Below, one piece after another: positions 42,956 to 51,207 of a DNA stretch of 64,000 nt. A model generated the notes under the pieces. The model did not search any database. It was given only the letters and a program-made list of their open reading frames with translations, and was not told the origin of the DNA. The stretch lies in assembly GCF_029027965.1 (NCBI RefSeq), contig NZ_CP119082.1, positions 2,899,001-2,963,000 of the forward strand, written 5' to 3'. Source of the stretch: Paracoccus sp. S3-43. Its GTDB lineage: Bacteria > Pseudomonadota > Alphaproteobacteria > Rhodobacterales > Rhodobacteraceae. Positions within the stretch are counted from its first letter, which is position 1. Each line of letters begins with the position of its first letter. The position numbers and the translations under genes are program-made.

Positions 42956-43467
42956 CAAGCTCTCCACACCCAAGGGGCGCATAGGGGCACGGCCAGCACA
43001 TGCACATGTGGGTGGGCTTCATCGAGATGCTCGACGATGCTCAGCACTTCGGCCTGGTTCCGAACCGCATCGTCCTTGGCGAAGGCGATCACGTCCTTGC
43101 GCCAGCGCAGGTAATCGGCCTCATCCATATCTTCGACCGGGTCGGGGAAACTGAACACGCTGCCGATCATCACATGCGTGTCCGAGCGGATGGTCTGCAG
43201 CGCCTCCTTTCGATCCGGCTGCTCCTTGCGCAACCGACGCAACTGCTTGTTCTGTTCGGCGATGCGCTGCTCGATTAACGCAACCACCTCCGAGGGCCGG
43301 ATGCCTTCGAGGATGGCCGGCGGCTGTGGATTCCCGACATGCGGGCAGGCCCCGTCCAGCCGCTCGGCCTCATCCGCGACCTCGCTGACAGACCTGCTCT
43401 TGCTGTTACCCTTGCGCGAATAGGTCTGCTTGTGCGCGAAGATGGATTTCCCGGTACGCTCAGACAT
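42955..43467 (-). CDS. MobV-type plasmid relaxase, C-terminally truncated
   Basis: 170 residues including the relaxase histidine motif VEHLDEAHPHVHVLAVP, characteristic of Mob/Pre enzymes that nick the transfer origin. The protein ends within 9 residues of this motif, whereas the family runs to several hundred residues, so it is truncated. It overlaps the end of the helix-turn-helix gene by 8 bases, the usual plasmid order. Confidence 0.7.
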   Translation of the reverse strand: MSERTGKSIFAHKQTYSRKGNSKSRSVSEVADEAERLDGACPHVGNPQPPAILEGIRPSEVVALIEQRIAEQNKQLRRLRKEQPDRKEALQTIRSDTHVMIGSVFSFPDPVEDMDEADYLRWRKDVIAFAKDDAVRNQAEVLSIVEHLDEAHPHVHVLAVPLCAPWVWRA

Positions 43468-44316
43468 AACGCAATCCCTCGCTGAAGCCTGCGGCGCGCA
43501 CTTGGCTGTGGGAAACCAGCTCCAGGTACAGCGCCATGCGGACCTGCCCAACGCTCAGGGTCCGGCACAGGGGATGACGGGATTTGGATCCAGTCGGCAG
43601 TTTTGGCCGCATGTGCCGGGGTGGGCACCTGAGCGGGTTCCGGCTCGTCCTCGATGTAATCGCGCCAACGGCCCGCCCTGAACCAGTTATCAGAGAAGCA
43701 GACCTTTGAGCGCGTATAGCCTGCGGTCTCCAGCGCATAGCGCTTTACAGCCGAGAGAAGCTTTTCATGCCCGACCTCCTGAAGCGCGGCTTCGACATGG
43801 CGCAGACTGGATGCCTCGTCGCGACATCGGTCGGTTGGATAGGCCTTCAATATCTCCAGAGACTCTGCCGCCCCCTCGCGTGCGCACGCGCGCGAAGGTG
43901 GTTTATGGATGGTTTCAGGATGGTTTGGGGTCCGCTGTGGACGGGGTACCGGGTCCGCAGCGGACCCGGTTCCGGGTTCACGGTAGACCCCGTCCTCTGT
44001 GGACCCCGTCATCATCGGGTTCGGCAATACCCTCCAGGGTGCGGACGGCGGCAAGGGAAATGCGATAAACAACGGTGAAACCGTTCTTGCAGGCACGGCG
44101 GCCGGTCTCGATCAGGATGCCTTCCTTCAGGAACTCGTTGATCGTGCGCTTGACGGTGGTTTCGCCAAGCTCGGTATGCCGTTGGATCGTTCCCTTGGAA
44201 CACCAGATGCCCAACCCGTCATCGCTGGCCTTGTCGGCCAGAAACATGATGATCTGCTTTCGGACCGGACTGCCGAAGCGCCGCCCGGCGCAAAGATCCG
44301 CAACCTTCCAACTCAT
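43460..44316 (-). pseudogene. Plasmid helix-turn-helix protein, frameshifted at two places
   Basis: ATG 44316 begins MSWKVADLCAGRRFGSPVRK and a winged-helix segment (CSKGTIQRHTELGETTVKRT). This frame closes at 43978. The adjacent frame picks up from about 44030 (GSTEDGVYREPGTGSAADPV; AAESLEILKAYP; YALETAGYTRSKVCFSDNWF). Near 43560-43590 it in turn gives way to a third frame (TLSVGQVRMALYLELVSHSQ, then VRAAGFSEGLRYV). Together they describe one plasmid replication/regulatory-type protein broken by at least two single-base indels, or an assembly with errors here. Confidence 0.65.
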
Positions 44317-44545
44317 GCCGCATCTCCCCACGGGGTTGCGCGGCGGGAAGCTGTGACATATTCTTTTGTCAGAAGACCTTTGACAGTGCCGTCGGATGGA
44401 GTGCCAGCTCCTCCGGCGGTTTTCTTTTGTGCAGGCGAGGCCCAAACTGCGGGACACCTGCGTCATAACCTATTGATTTGCATGCTGCCGCATTGCACGA
44501 ATGCAGGACACCATTTCGTTGATTTCGTTCAGTTTTCAGAAGAAG

Positions 44546-44629
44546 TGGTGGGCGACCCTGGAATCGAACCAGGCATGGGTCTCCCCGGCGGAGTTACAGT
44601 CCGCTGCCGCACCTTGCAGCACGTCGCCC
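44546..44629 (-). tRNA. tRNA-Tyr (anticodon GTA)
   Basis: An 84-base class II tRNA with encoded CCA. Acceptor arms GGGCGAC / GTCGCCC, anticodon stem GCGGA / TCCGC around CTGTAAC giving GTA, variable arm, and T-arm CCTGGTTCGATTCCAGG. Its 3' end faces the accessory region. Confidence 0.95.
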
Positions 44630-44653
44630 GCCGAGCCATTCGGCGTGGGGGGT

Positions 44654-44681
44654 CATTAACGGGCAGGGGCCGGGGCGTCAA
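44654..44681 (-). promoter_or_regulatory. Probable promoter of tRNA-Tyr
   Basis: On the minus strand TTGACG (44681-44676), 16-base spacer, TTAATG (44659-44654), 25 bases before the mature tRNA. Same -35 hexamer and spacer as the tRNA-Leu promoter. Confidence 0.55.
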
Positions 44682-44752
44682 GCGGATTTCCGGGCCTTGC
44701 GTCCGGGCTGCGGGACGCGCGATGAAGGGGCCAGCGACAAAGGATCCTGCGC

Positions 44753-45556
44753 ATGTCCGAGCGACCGGGAAAGCCCAAGAAACCCGCCTGGGTGATCGAC
44801 AAGGAACGCGCCCGCCGCGCGGGGGCCGCGGAAACCGTGTGGCTGTTCGGCCTGCACGCCGTGCGCGACGCGCTGGCCAATCCGGCGCGCGAAAAGCTGC
44901 GGCTGGTGGTGACGCCCAATGCCCTGGACCGGCTGGGCGAGCTTCACGGAGTCGTGCCGGACATCACCGATCCCCGCGTCTTCGGCAAGGCGGTGCCGCT
45001 GACCCCCGACAGCGTCCACCAGGGCGCCGCGCTGGAGGTGAAGCCGCTGAAATGGGGCGGTCTCAGCGATGTGGTGCTGCGGCAGGCGCCGGGCGAGCGG
45101 CGGCCGCTGCTGGTCGCGCTGGACCGCGTGACCGATCCGCACAACATCGGCGCCATCCTGCGGTCGGCCGAGGTGTTCGGCGCCCGCGCCGTCATCGCCC
45201 CCGCCCGTCATTCGGCCCCCGAAACCGGCGCGCTGGCCAAGACCGCCTCGGGCGCGTTGGAGCGGCAGCCCTATCTGCGCGTCCCCAACCTGGCCGAGGC
45301 GCTGTCGCAGTTGAAGGGCATGGGCTTCACGCTGATCGGGCTGGACGGGACCGGCGACACCCCCCTGCCCGACCTGCTGGCCACCCTGCCCGGCCGCGCC
45401 CTGTGCCTGGTCCTGGGCGCCGAGGGTCCGGGGATGCGCGACCTGACGCTGAAAAGCTGCGATCACGTTGCGCGGATTCCCTTTGCCGCCGATTTCGGGT
45501 CGCTGAACGTCTCGAACGCCGCGGCCGTGGGGCTGTATGCGGCCAGCACGGCATAG
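44753..45556 (+). CDS. rlmB: 23S rRNA (guanosine-2'-O)-methyltransferase RlmB-like
   Basis: A 267-residue SpoU-family (SPOUT fold) methyltransferase. N-terminal substrate-binding domain (VWLFGLHAVRDALANPAREK) precedes SpoU motifs 1 (ALDRVTDPHNIGAILRSAEV), 2 (LCLVLGAEGPGMRDL) and 3 (SLNVSNAAAVGLY). It modifies 23S rRNA near G2251 in relatives. Intact. Confidence 0.93.
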   Translation: MSERPGKPKKPAWVIDKERARRAGAAETVWLFGLHAVRDALANPAREKLRLVVTPNALDRLGELHGVVPDITDPRVFGKAVPLTPDSVHQGAALEVKPLKWGGLSDVVLRQAPGERRPLLVALDRVTDPHNIGAILRSAEVFGARAVIAPARHSAPETGALAKTASGALERQPYLRVPNLAEALSQLKGMGFTLIGLDGTGDTPLPDLLATLPGRALCLVLGAEGPGMRDLTLKSCDHVARIPFAADFGSLNVSNAAAVGLYAASTA

Positions 45557-45650
45557 GGATCACATCCCTGCGACAATCGGCGCGGCGGCGTTGAGAATCG
45601 GGTCCGGTGCTGCCAATGAGGCATCCTGCCGCCACAAAACCGCCCGATCC

Positions 45651-46055
45651 ATGAAACCGCTGCTTCTTTCGCTGATCCTGACCTCGGCCCCCGTCCTGCC
45701 GGCGATCGCCCAGGACTGGGCCATCGACGGGCTGGACGCGGTGGGCTTTCTGGAAAGCGGCCGCCCGGTCCCCGGACGGGGCGACATTTCGACGCTGTGG
45801 AAAGGCCAGGTCTGGCATTTCGCGACCGAGGAGAACCGCAGCCGGTTCGAAGCCGATCCGCGCAGCTTTGCCCCGGCCTTCGGCGGTCTCTGCCCCGTCG
45901 CCTTGGCCGAAGGACGGCGGGTGGCGGGCGATCCGCGTCATGTCCTGATCATCGGCAACAGACTATATCTGGTGGGATCCGGCAAGGCAGCCCGCAAGTT
46001 GCAGCAGGCCCCGCGCGACATTCTGGCGCGCGCCCAGGAACGCTGGGAACGGTGA
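45651..46055 (+). CDS. Secreted YHS-domain-like protein
   Basis: A 134-residue protein with a signal peptide (MKPLLLSLILTSAPVLPAIA, then QDW). The mature part resembles the YHS/YHS-like domain: AVGFLESGRPVPGRGDIST, GQVWHFATEENRSRFEADPR, FGGLCPVALAEG. The family is associated with metals, though direct ligands are not clear here. ATG 45651 is chosen for the signal peptide. A terminator follows at 46188. Confidence 0.8.
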   Translation: MKPLLLSLILTSAPVLPAIAQDWAIDGLDAVGFLESGRPVPGRGDISTLWKGQVWHFATEENRSRFEADPRSFAPAFGGLCPVALAEGRRVAGDPRHVLIIGNRLYLVGSGKAARKLQQAPRDILARAQERWER

Positions 46056-46187
46056 CGCGGGTGCGGGCGAAATTCCATCACGAATTCGCGATATGTCTGG
46101 AACTTTTCGGGGGTGTTGCCCATTTACCATTTGGAACATGACCCCGGAACCGTCATGTTCAGATCACTGTCCCTCGTTCCGCGACTT

Positions 46188-46221
46188 GCGCCCGGCCAGA
46201 ATTCTGGACCGGGCGCCTTTT
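46188..46221 (+). terminator. Intrinsic terminator
   Basis: GCGCCCGG (46188-46195) and CCGGGCGC (46209-46216) with the partly self-complementary CCAGAATTCTGG between, followed by CTTTTC. Confidence 0.7.
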
Positions 46222-46268
46222 CTGTGTAATGGTGCCCACAACTTTTAGACGAGGAGGGGAGACCCGTC

Positions 46269-46700
46269 ATGGAAGTCGATTTCAAGGACGACGAAGATAT
46301 CGCCCGGATTGCCCGTGGCGTGAAGGTCATTGCGGTTGTGGGCCTGTCGCCGAACGAGGCGCGGCCCAGCTGGGGCGTGGCGCGGTATCTGCAAGCGAAC
46401 GGCTATCGCGTTATTCCCGTCAATCCCGGCCCGGCGGGCGGCAAGATTCTGGGAGAGACCGTCTATGCCCGCCTGTCGGACATTCCGACGACGATTCCCG
46501 TGCAGATGGTTGACATCTTCCGCAGATCCGAAGCCGTCGGTCCCATCGTGGATGAAGCCCTGGCACATCTTCCCCACCTGAATTCGATCTGGCTGCAACT
46601 GGGCATCCGCAACGACGCGGCGGCGTCGCGGGCCGAGGCGCGGGGCATCACCGTGATCCAGGACCGCTGCCCCAAGATCGAATTCCCGCGCCACCTGTAA
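46269..46700 (+). CDS. CoA-binding domain protein
   Basis: A 143-residue Rossmann-fold protein of the CoA_binding_2 family: VIAVVGLSPNEARPSWGVAR, YLQANGYRVIPVNPGPAGGK, and WLQLGIRND, followed by the C-terminal VIQDRCPKIEFPRHL. A conserved cysteine is in the QDRCPKIE segment. Precise role unknown. AGGAGGGGAGA upstream is a strong ribosome site. Confidence 0.88.
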   Translation: MEVDFKDDEDIARIARGVKVIAVVGLSPNEARPSWGVARYLQANGYRVIPVNPGPAGGKILGETVYARLSDIPTTIPVQMVDIFRRSEAVGPIVDEALAHLPHLNSIWLQLGIRNDAAASRAEARGITVIQDRCPKIEFPRHL

Positions 46701-46710
46701 GGCGTCGCAA

Positions 46711-46735
46711 AAGGCCCCGGCGCTGCGCCGGGGCC
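46711..46735. terminator. Bidirectional terminator
   Basis: Perfect 10-bp stem GGCCCCGGCG (46713-46722) / CGCCGGGGCC (46726-46735) with 3-base loop. The T run is on the minus strand (AAAA at 46709-46712), so it best serves the ompA-like gene. Confidence 0.7.
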
Positions 46736-46741
46736 TTGTCC

Positions 46742-48748
46742 TTATTGCCCCTGCGCGGTTTGCAGCAGGTCGGTGATCCGCCTGACCGCCGCGCGACGGT
46801 TTTCGCGCACATCGCCCTCCCGGCGGATTTGCAGGAACTGTTCGCCATAGCCCTGCACGACCAGGTTTTCCGGCGCCACCTGGAAATATTCCGACAGCGC
46901 CAGGGCCACCGATTCCGCGCGGCGGTCCGACAGGGCAAGGTTCGCCGCGTCGGGGCCGACCGTATCGGTATGGCCCTCGATCAGGAACACCTCTTGGGGG
47001 TTCTTCGCGATCGCGTCCTGGATCACGTTGCCCAGGGCGGACAGCTGCCGGACCTGGTCGGGCGAGATCGCCGCAGACCCCGTGTCGAAGGTGATCGCGT
47101 CGATCGTCACCGGCGGGACCAGGGCGCGGACCTGCGGGATGGACCGGATCTGCCCCAAGCTGAACCGGCGGTCGATATCCACCTCGCGCCGCAAGGCCGC
47201 ACGCAGGGCAGCCTCGTCCTGGGACACGCCGGTGGCGGTCGCGGGTGCAGGCGCGGGCAGGGTCGAGACATCGACCGGTTCCACCCCTGCGGTGTCGTCG
47301 ATCAGGCGGGTCTGCGTGCCGTCGGCCGAGACCAGCGTGCGGCGCAGCACCCGCAGATCGGCGTCGCGGATGGTGACGACGCGGCTTCCATCGGCGCGGG
47401 ACACCACCGTGCGCGACGACCCGTCGTCGAAATTCTCGGTCGCGACGGTCGATCCGGGCTGGCGCAGCAGGGCCACCTCGTCCTTGATCACCTCCTGGCT
47501 GCCATCGGCGCGGGTCACGACGACCCGGTCAGGCGCCGACAGCGCCACCTGGCGGTTGTTGTTGAGATAGGATCCCACCGCGACGGCACCCAGGCCCAGC
47601 AGCAGCGCCTTGGCCAGGTCGTTGTCGTCGTCATCATCGCCGCGTTCGGCCGTCTGCGCCTGCTGCGGCGCCAGGGCATCGCGCAGGCTGGTCGCGAAAT
47701 CCTCGGACGAGGAACGGCTGTTCTCCTTGGTGATCTGCTGTTCGGCGACCTCGCCCTGCTGATCGTCGTCAAGAGCGGCTGCCGTCGCCGCGCCAGTCTC
47801 CTCGGCGGCCTGCTGGGCGCCTTCGGTGGCGGGGGCATCGGCCTCGGGCGCGCTTTCGGACGGCGGGGCGGATGGGTCGGCCGCAGGGGGCTGGCCTTCG
47901 GCGGCGGCTTCGGGGACCGCCTGTTCGCGGGCCAGGGCGTCGCCCAGGTCATTCTGATCCGGCGTCGCAGGGGTGTCCGTCTGCGCCTGCCCCGGTTCCG
48001 CTTCGGCCGCCTCGCCCTTGGGGGCGGACTGTTCGGCCTGCGAGGCGTCGGCGTCGCTCAGGGGATCGGCGCTTTCCCCGGCCTCGGTGGGGACGGGTTC
48101 GGTGGGGGCGGGTTCGGTGGGGGCGGGTTCGGGACGGTCGGCCTGCTGTTCGCGGGCGGCCGGGGCGGGCCGTTCCTGGTCCTGCTGACGCGCGTCCCCG
48201 GCCGTGGCCGGGGGTTGCTCATCCTGCTGACGGGGGGCTTCGGCCGGGCGTTCGGCCTGGGCATCGGCGGTGGATTGCTCTTGTTCCGCCTGGCGTTCGG
48301 CGCGCTCCTCGGCCCGCTGCGACTTGCCTTCGGCATCCGCCGGGGCCTCGGCCTGCGCCGGACTTTCTGCGGGTTCAGCCTGCGCCTCGGCCTCCTGCGG
48401 CGCGGGGGTTGCGTCGGCCGCAGGTTCAGGCGCCGGGGCTTCGGGTTCGGCTGCTGCCTCGGCTTCCGGTTCCGCAGCGGGTGATTCGGGTGCCGGGGCT
48501 TCGGGTTCGGCTGTTGCCTCGGCTGGAGTCTCGGCCGCGGTCTCGGCTGCCGGTTCCGGGGCGGCGGGTTCCGCCGGCGCTGCCTCGGCCTCGGCCTCGG
48601 GGGCTGCCGGCTCGGCCTGCTGTTCCTGGACAGGCGGCGGGGGCGGCTGTTCACCTTCCGCAGGCGCGCCTTGGGCCTGGGCCATGGGCGGCAGCAGCAG
48701 CGACAGGCAGGCCGCGATGGCGGTCGTGTTGTTGATCATGCGGCGCAT
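46742..48748 (-). CDS. OmpA-family protein with long Ala/Pro/Glu-rich segment
   Basis: A 668-residue exported protein. Signal peptide (INNTTAIAACLSLLLPPMAQ), then roughly 350 residues of low-complexity Ala/Pro/Glu/Gln sequence, a second hydrophobic stretch (ALLLGLGAVAVGSYLNNN), a middle region with repeated strand-forming motifs (VVTRADGSQEVIKDE; VVSRADGSRVVTIRD), and a C-terminal OmpA domain that binds peptidoglycan (FLIEGHTDTVGPDAANLALS, then DRRAESVALALSEYF). AAGGGG precedes ATG 48748. The acidic linker could span the periplasm. Own terminator. Confidence 0.85.
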   Translation of the reverse strand: MRRMINNTTAIAACLSLLLPPMAQAQGAPAEGEQPPPPPVQEQQAEPAAPEAEAEAAPAEPAAPEPAAETAAETPAEATAEPEAPAPESPAAEPEAEAAAEPEAPAPEPAADATPAPQEAEAQAEPAESPAQAEAPADAEGKSQRAEERAERQAEQEQSTADAQAERPAEAPRQQDEQPPATAGDARQQDQERPAPAAREQQADRPEPAPTEPAPTEPVPTEAGESADPLSDADASQAEQSAPKGEAAEAEPGQAQTDTPATPDQNDLGDALAREQAVPEAAAEGQPPAADPSAPPSESAPEADAPATEGAQQAAEETGAATAAALDDDQQGEVAEQQITKENSRSSSEDFATSLRDALAPQQAQTAERGDDDDDNDLAKALLLGLGAVAVGSYLNNNRQVALSAPDRVVVTRADGSQEVIKDEVALLRQPGSTVATENFDDGSSRTVVSRADGSRVVTIRDADLRVLRRTLVSADGTQTRLIDDTAGVEPVDVSTLPAPAPATATGVSQDEAALRAALRREVDIDRRFSLGQIRSIPQVRALVPPVTIDAITFDTGSAAISPDQVRQLSALGNVIQDAIAKNPQEVFLIEGHTDTVGPDAANLALSDRRAESVALALSEYFQVAPENLVVQGYGEQFLQIRREGDVRENRRAAVRRITDLLQTAQGQ

Positions 48749-48878
48749 CGGGATCCCCTTGCCTCGAACGGATTGATCTGTCGCGCATTTAACCAGCAGC
48801 CGAAGTTGCCGGTTCCAAACATGCGCGTGACCCGGTGGTGATGGGCGGGAATCCCAATGCAAAAGGGCGCGACCCTAG

Positions 48879-49891
48879 GTGTTTGATCCCACGGTTTGAT
48901 GGTGCGATCCTTTCTCAGGGATGGAGGGAAGCATTATGGGCCAGGTTCGTCACGGGAGCGCCACGACCACGCACGCCGTCAGAGCTGCAATACAACGATC
49001 GCAAGCTTCGCTCGCGACGCTGAGCCGGGAGCTCGGCATTAACCCCAAGACAGTGGCGAAGTGGCGCAAGCGAGCGACGGTCGATGATCTCAAGACAGGG
49101 CCGAAGGAGCCACGCTCCACGGTTTTGACAGAAGCCGAGGAGGCGGCCATCGTCGCGTTCAGGCTGCACACGCTTTTGCCGCTGGACGACTGCCTCTATG
49201 CCCTGCAGCCATCAATTCCACACCTGACACGCTCAGCGCTGCATCGGTGCCTTCAGCGCCACGGCATCTCTCGACTGCCCGACGTGGAAGGCGACAAGCC
49301 GAAACGGTCGAAGTTCAAGCGCTACCCTATCGGCTTCTTTCATATCGACATCGCCGAGGTGCAGACTGCTGAAGGCAAGCTTTACCTGTTCGTCGGCATT
49401 GACCGCACGAGCAAGTTTGCCGTGACCCAGCTCGTCGACAAGGCGGACAGGAAGACAGCTTGGGAGTTCCTGCAGCACATGCTCGAAGCCGTGCCCTATC
49501 AGGTCCATACCATCCTCACCGACAACGGTATTCAGTTCGCCGAGCAGCCTCGGAACCGGAACACCATCTATTCCAGACCTATGCGCTTTGACATGATCTG
49601 CGAGGCCAACGGCATTGAGCACCGCCTGACGAAGCCCAACCACCCGTGGACCAACGGTCAGGTCGAGCGGATGAACCGCACGATCAAGGACGCCACCGTC
49701 AAACGCTTTCACTACACCAGCCACGACGAGCTCCGCACGCATCTCGCCGACTTCATGGCAGCCTACAACTTCGCGCGTAGGCTCAAGACCCTCGGCGGCC
49801 TCACGCCCTACGAATACATCTGCAAGATCTGGACATCAGAGCCAGACAGATTCATCCTAAACCCGATCCACCAGATGCCGGGACTGAACAC
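48879..49891 (+). mobile_element. IS481-family element, copy 1 (1013 bp)
   Basis: Ends GTGTTTGATCCCAC (left) and GGACTGAACAC (right) are partial inverted repeats, flanked on each side by CTAG (48875-48878 and 49892-49895), a 4-bp target duplication. Identical by inspection to copy 2 at 54537-55549. Confidence 0.9.
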
Positions 49892-49895
49892 CTAG
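48921..49895 (+). CDS. IS481-family transposase, copy 1
   Basis: A 324-residue transposase: helix-turn-helix SLATLSRELGINPKTVAKWR, then an rve integrase core with Asp in GFFHIDIAEVQTAEGKLYLF, Asp in TILTDNGIQFAEQ and Glu in WTNGQVERMNRTIKDA. An in-frame ATG at 48936 (MGQVRHGS) is an alternative start with better ribosome-site spacing (GGAGGGAAGC). The TAG stop is supplied by the CTAG target duplication, not by the element itself. Confidence 0.95.
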   Translation: MEGSIMGQVRHGSATTTHAVRAAIQRSQASLATLSRELGINPKTVAKWRKRATVDDLKTGPKEPRSTVLTEAEEAAIVAFRLHTLLPLDDCLYALQPSIPHLTRSALHRCLQRHGISRLPDVEGDKPKRSKFKRYPIGFFHIDIAEVQTAEGKLYLFVGIDRTSKFAVTQLVDKADRKTAWEFLQHMLEAVPYQVHTILTDNGIQFAEQPRNRNTIYSRPMRFDMICEANGIEHRLTKPNHPWTNGQVERMNRTIKDATVKRFHYTSHDELRTHLADFMAAYNFARRLKTLGGLTPYEYICKIWTSEPDRFILNPIHQMPGLNT

Positions 49896-49931
49896 GCCGC
49901 GCCCTTGCCGAAATGCCATGCCAGTCAGGGC

Positions 49932-50774
49932 CTAAACGCCGTCGCCGACGAAAGCCTTTTCGACCACGAATTCGCGGGGTTCGGAATTCGCGCCCTCGCG
50001 CAGGCCGAAGCCTTCCAGCACCGCCTTCACATCGACGTTGAAGGCCAGGCTGCCGCAGACCATCGCCCGGTCGGTCTCGGGCGAGATCGGCGGCAGGCCC
50101 AGATCGGCGAAGACCTTGCCCGAGGTCATATTGTCCGTGATCCGGCCCATGCGCGGCGATTCCTCGCGCGTGGTGGTGGGGTAATAGATCAGGCGGCTGG
50201 CGAAATCCTCGCCATAGATCTCGCCCAGCAGGGGATCGTTCTTGAGGTTTTCGACCAGTTCGCGGCCATAGCTCAACTCATCCGCCGTGCGGCAGGTGTG
50301 CATCATGATGACCTGTTCATATCGTTCGTAGGTTTCCGGGTCGCGCATCAGCGACGCGAAGGGCGCGATGCCGGTGCCGGTCGCCAGGAACCACAGCCGC
50401 TTGCCGGGCAGCAGCGCGTCCAGGACCAGCGTGCCCACGGGCTTGGGGCGCAGGATGATCTGGTCGCCCGGCTGGATATGCTGCAATTTCGAGGTCAGCG
50501 GCCCGTCCGGCACCTTGATCGAATAGAACTCCAGCTCATCGTCCCAGTTGGGCGAGGCGATGGAATAGGCCCGCAGCAAGGGCTTGCCGTTGTCGCCCAG
50601 AAGGCCGATCATCACGAATTCGCCCGACCGGAAGCGCAAGGACGCGGGGCGCGTCACGCGGAAGGAAAACAGGCTGTCCGTCCAGTGCTTCACGGCCATG
50701 ACCGTCTGCGCGTCGGGAAGCGTCTTCTGGGCGGGCTTGGGGGCGGCGTCGGCCACGGGAATGTCCAGGGTCAT
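49932..50774 (-). CDS. fpr: Ferredoxin--NADP reductase
   Basis: A 280-residue flavoenzyme exchanging electrons between NADPH and ferredoxin or flavodoxin. FAD-binding RAYSIASPNWDDELEFYSIK, NADP-binding FLATGTGIAPFASLMRDP, and C-terminal AMVCGSLAFNVDVKAVLEGF. As the last gene of the sulfate assimilation operon it probably feeds electrons to the sulfite reductase. Confidence 0.93.
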   Translation of the reverse strand: MTLDIPVADAAPKPAQKTLPDAQTVMAVKHWTDSLFSFRVTRPASLRFRSGEFVMIGLLGDNGKPLLRAYSIASPNWDDELEFYSIKVPDGPLTSKLQHIQPGDQIILRPKPVGTLVLDALLPGKRLWFLATGTGIAPFASLMRDPETYERYEQVIMMHTCRTADELSYGRELVENLKNDPLLGEIYGEDFASRLIYYPTTTREESPRMGRITDNMTSGKVFADLGLPPISPETDRAMVCGSLAFNVDVKAVLEGFGLREGANSEPREFVVEKAFVGDGV

Positions 50775-50820
50775 CTGCGGTCCTGCGTGTTCTAGTCGAT
50801 GCGGCGGCGGGGCGAAACCC

Positions 50821-51207
50821 CTAGCCCGCCAGCTTGGCGCGGTGGTCGAAGGCCTTCCAGTCGGCCCGCGCGATCCATTGGTCCTGCGGCTGGCGGGCGG
50901 CGATGTCGGGGGCGACCTCGACCTCGTCGAAACCCACGCGGCGGGCCATGGCATATTGGTCCGCGATCAGGCGCCCGGATGCGCGCAACCGGCCCTTGAA
51001 GCCCAGTTCCCGCAGGCGGCGCGCCAGCGAAAAGCCGCGCCCGTCGGTGAAGGACGGAAAGTCGATGGCGATCAACTCGCGGTCCAGATGCTGGGCCAGT
51101 TCCGCCAGCGGCGTGTCCGAGGCAAGGGTTTCCTCGGCCTCTTGGACCAGCGGGTGAAAGCCGTCGTCGCGCGCAAGGACGCGTTCGCTGTTCAGCCGGT
51201 CTGTCAT
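50821..51207 (-). CDS. DUF934 protein of the sulfite reduction operon
   Basis: A 128-residue protein with the DUF934 core (LIAIDFPSFTDGRGFSLARR, then LRELGFKGRLRASGRLIADQ). DUF934 genes regularly accompany cysI and cysH in proteobacteria; the molecular role is unproven. Its start overlaps the cysH stop by 4 bases. Confidence 0.9.
   Translation of the reverse strand: MTDRLNSERVLARDDGFHPLVQEAEETLASDTPLAELAQHLDRELIAIDFPSFTDGRGFSLARRLRELGFKGRLRASGRLIADQYAMARRVGFDEVEVAPDIAARQPQDQWIARADWKAFDHRAKLAG

Larger units (their letters stand above)
38125..44545. other. Plasmid-derived accessory region ending at tRNA-Tyr
   Basis: Bounded by the photolyase stump and by the 3' end of tRNA-Tyr. Contents are an IS630 element, XRE regulator, small orphan genes, an AAA/DUF4143 ATPase and a relaxase/helix-turn-helix module. 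GC and codon use are less extreme than in the core. No integrase remains and no duplicate of the tRNA end was found. Confidence 0.6.

Noticed and set aside
41130-44513. TGGTGTCCTGCA at 41130-41141 and its reverse complement TGCAGGACACCA at 44502-44513, which could bound a mobile module.
   Set aside because: A single 12-base inverted match between two points of a 64-kb window is expected by chance when all pairs are considered; no extension of the match or target duplication is visible.
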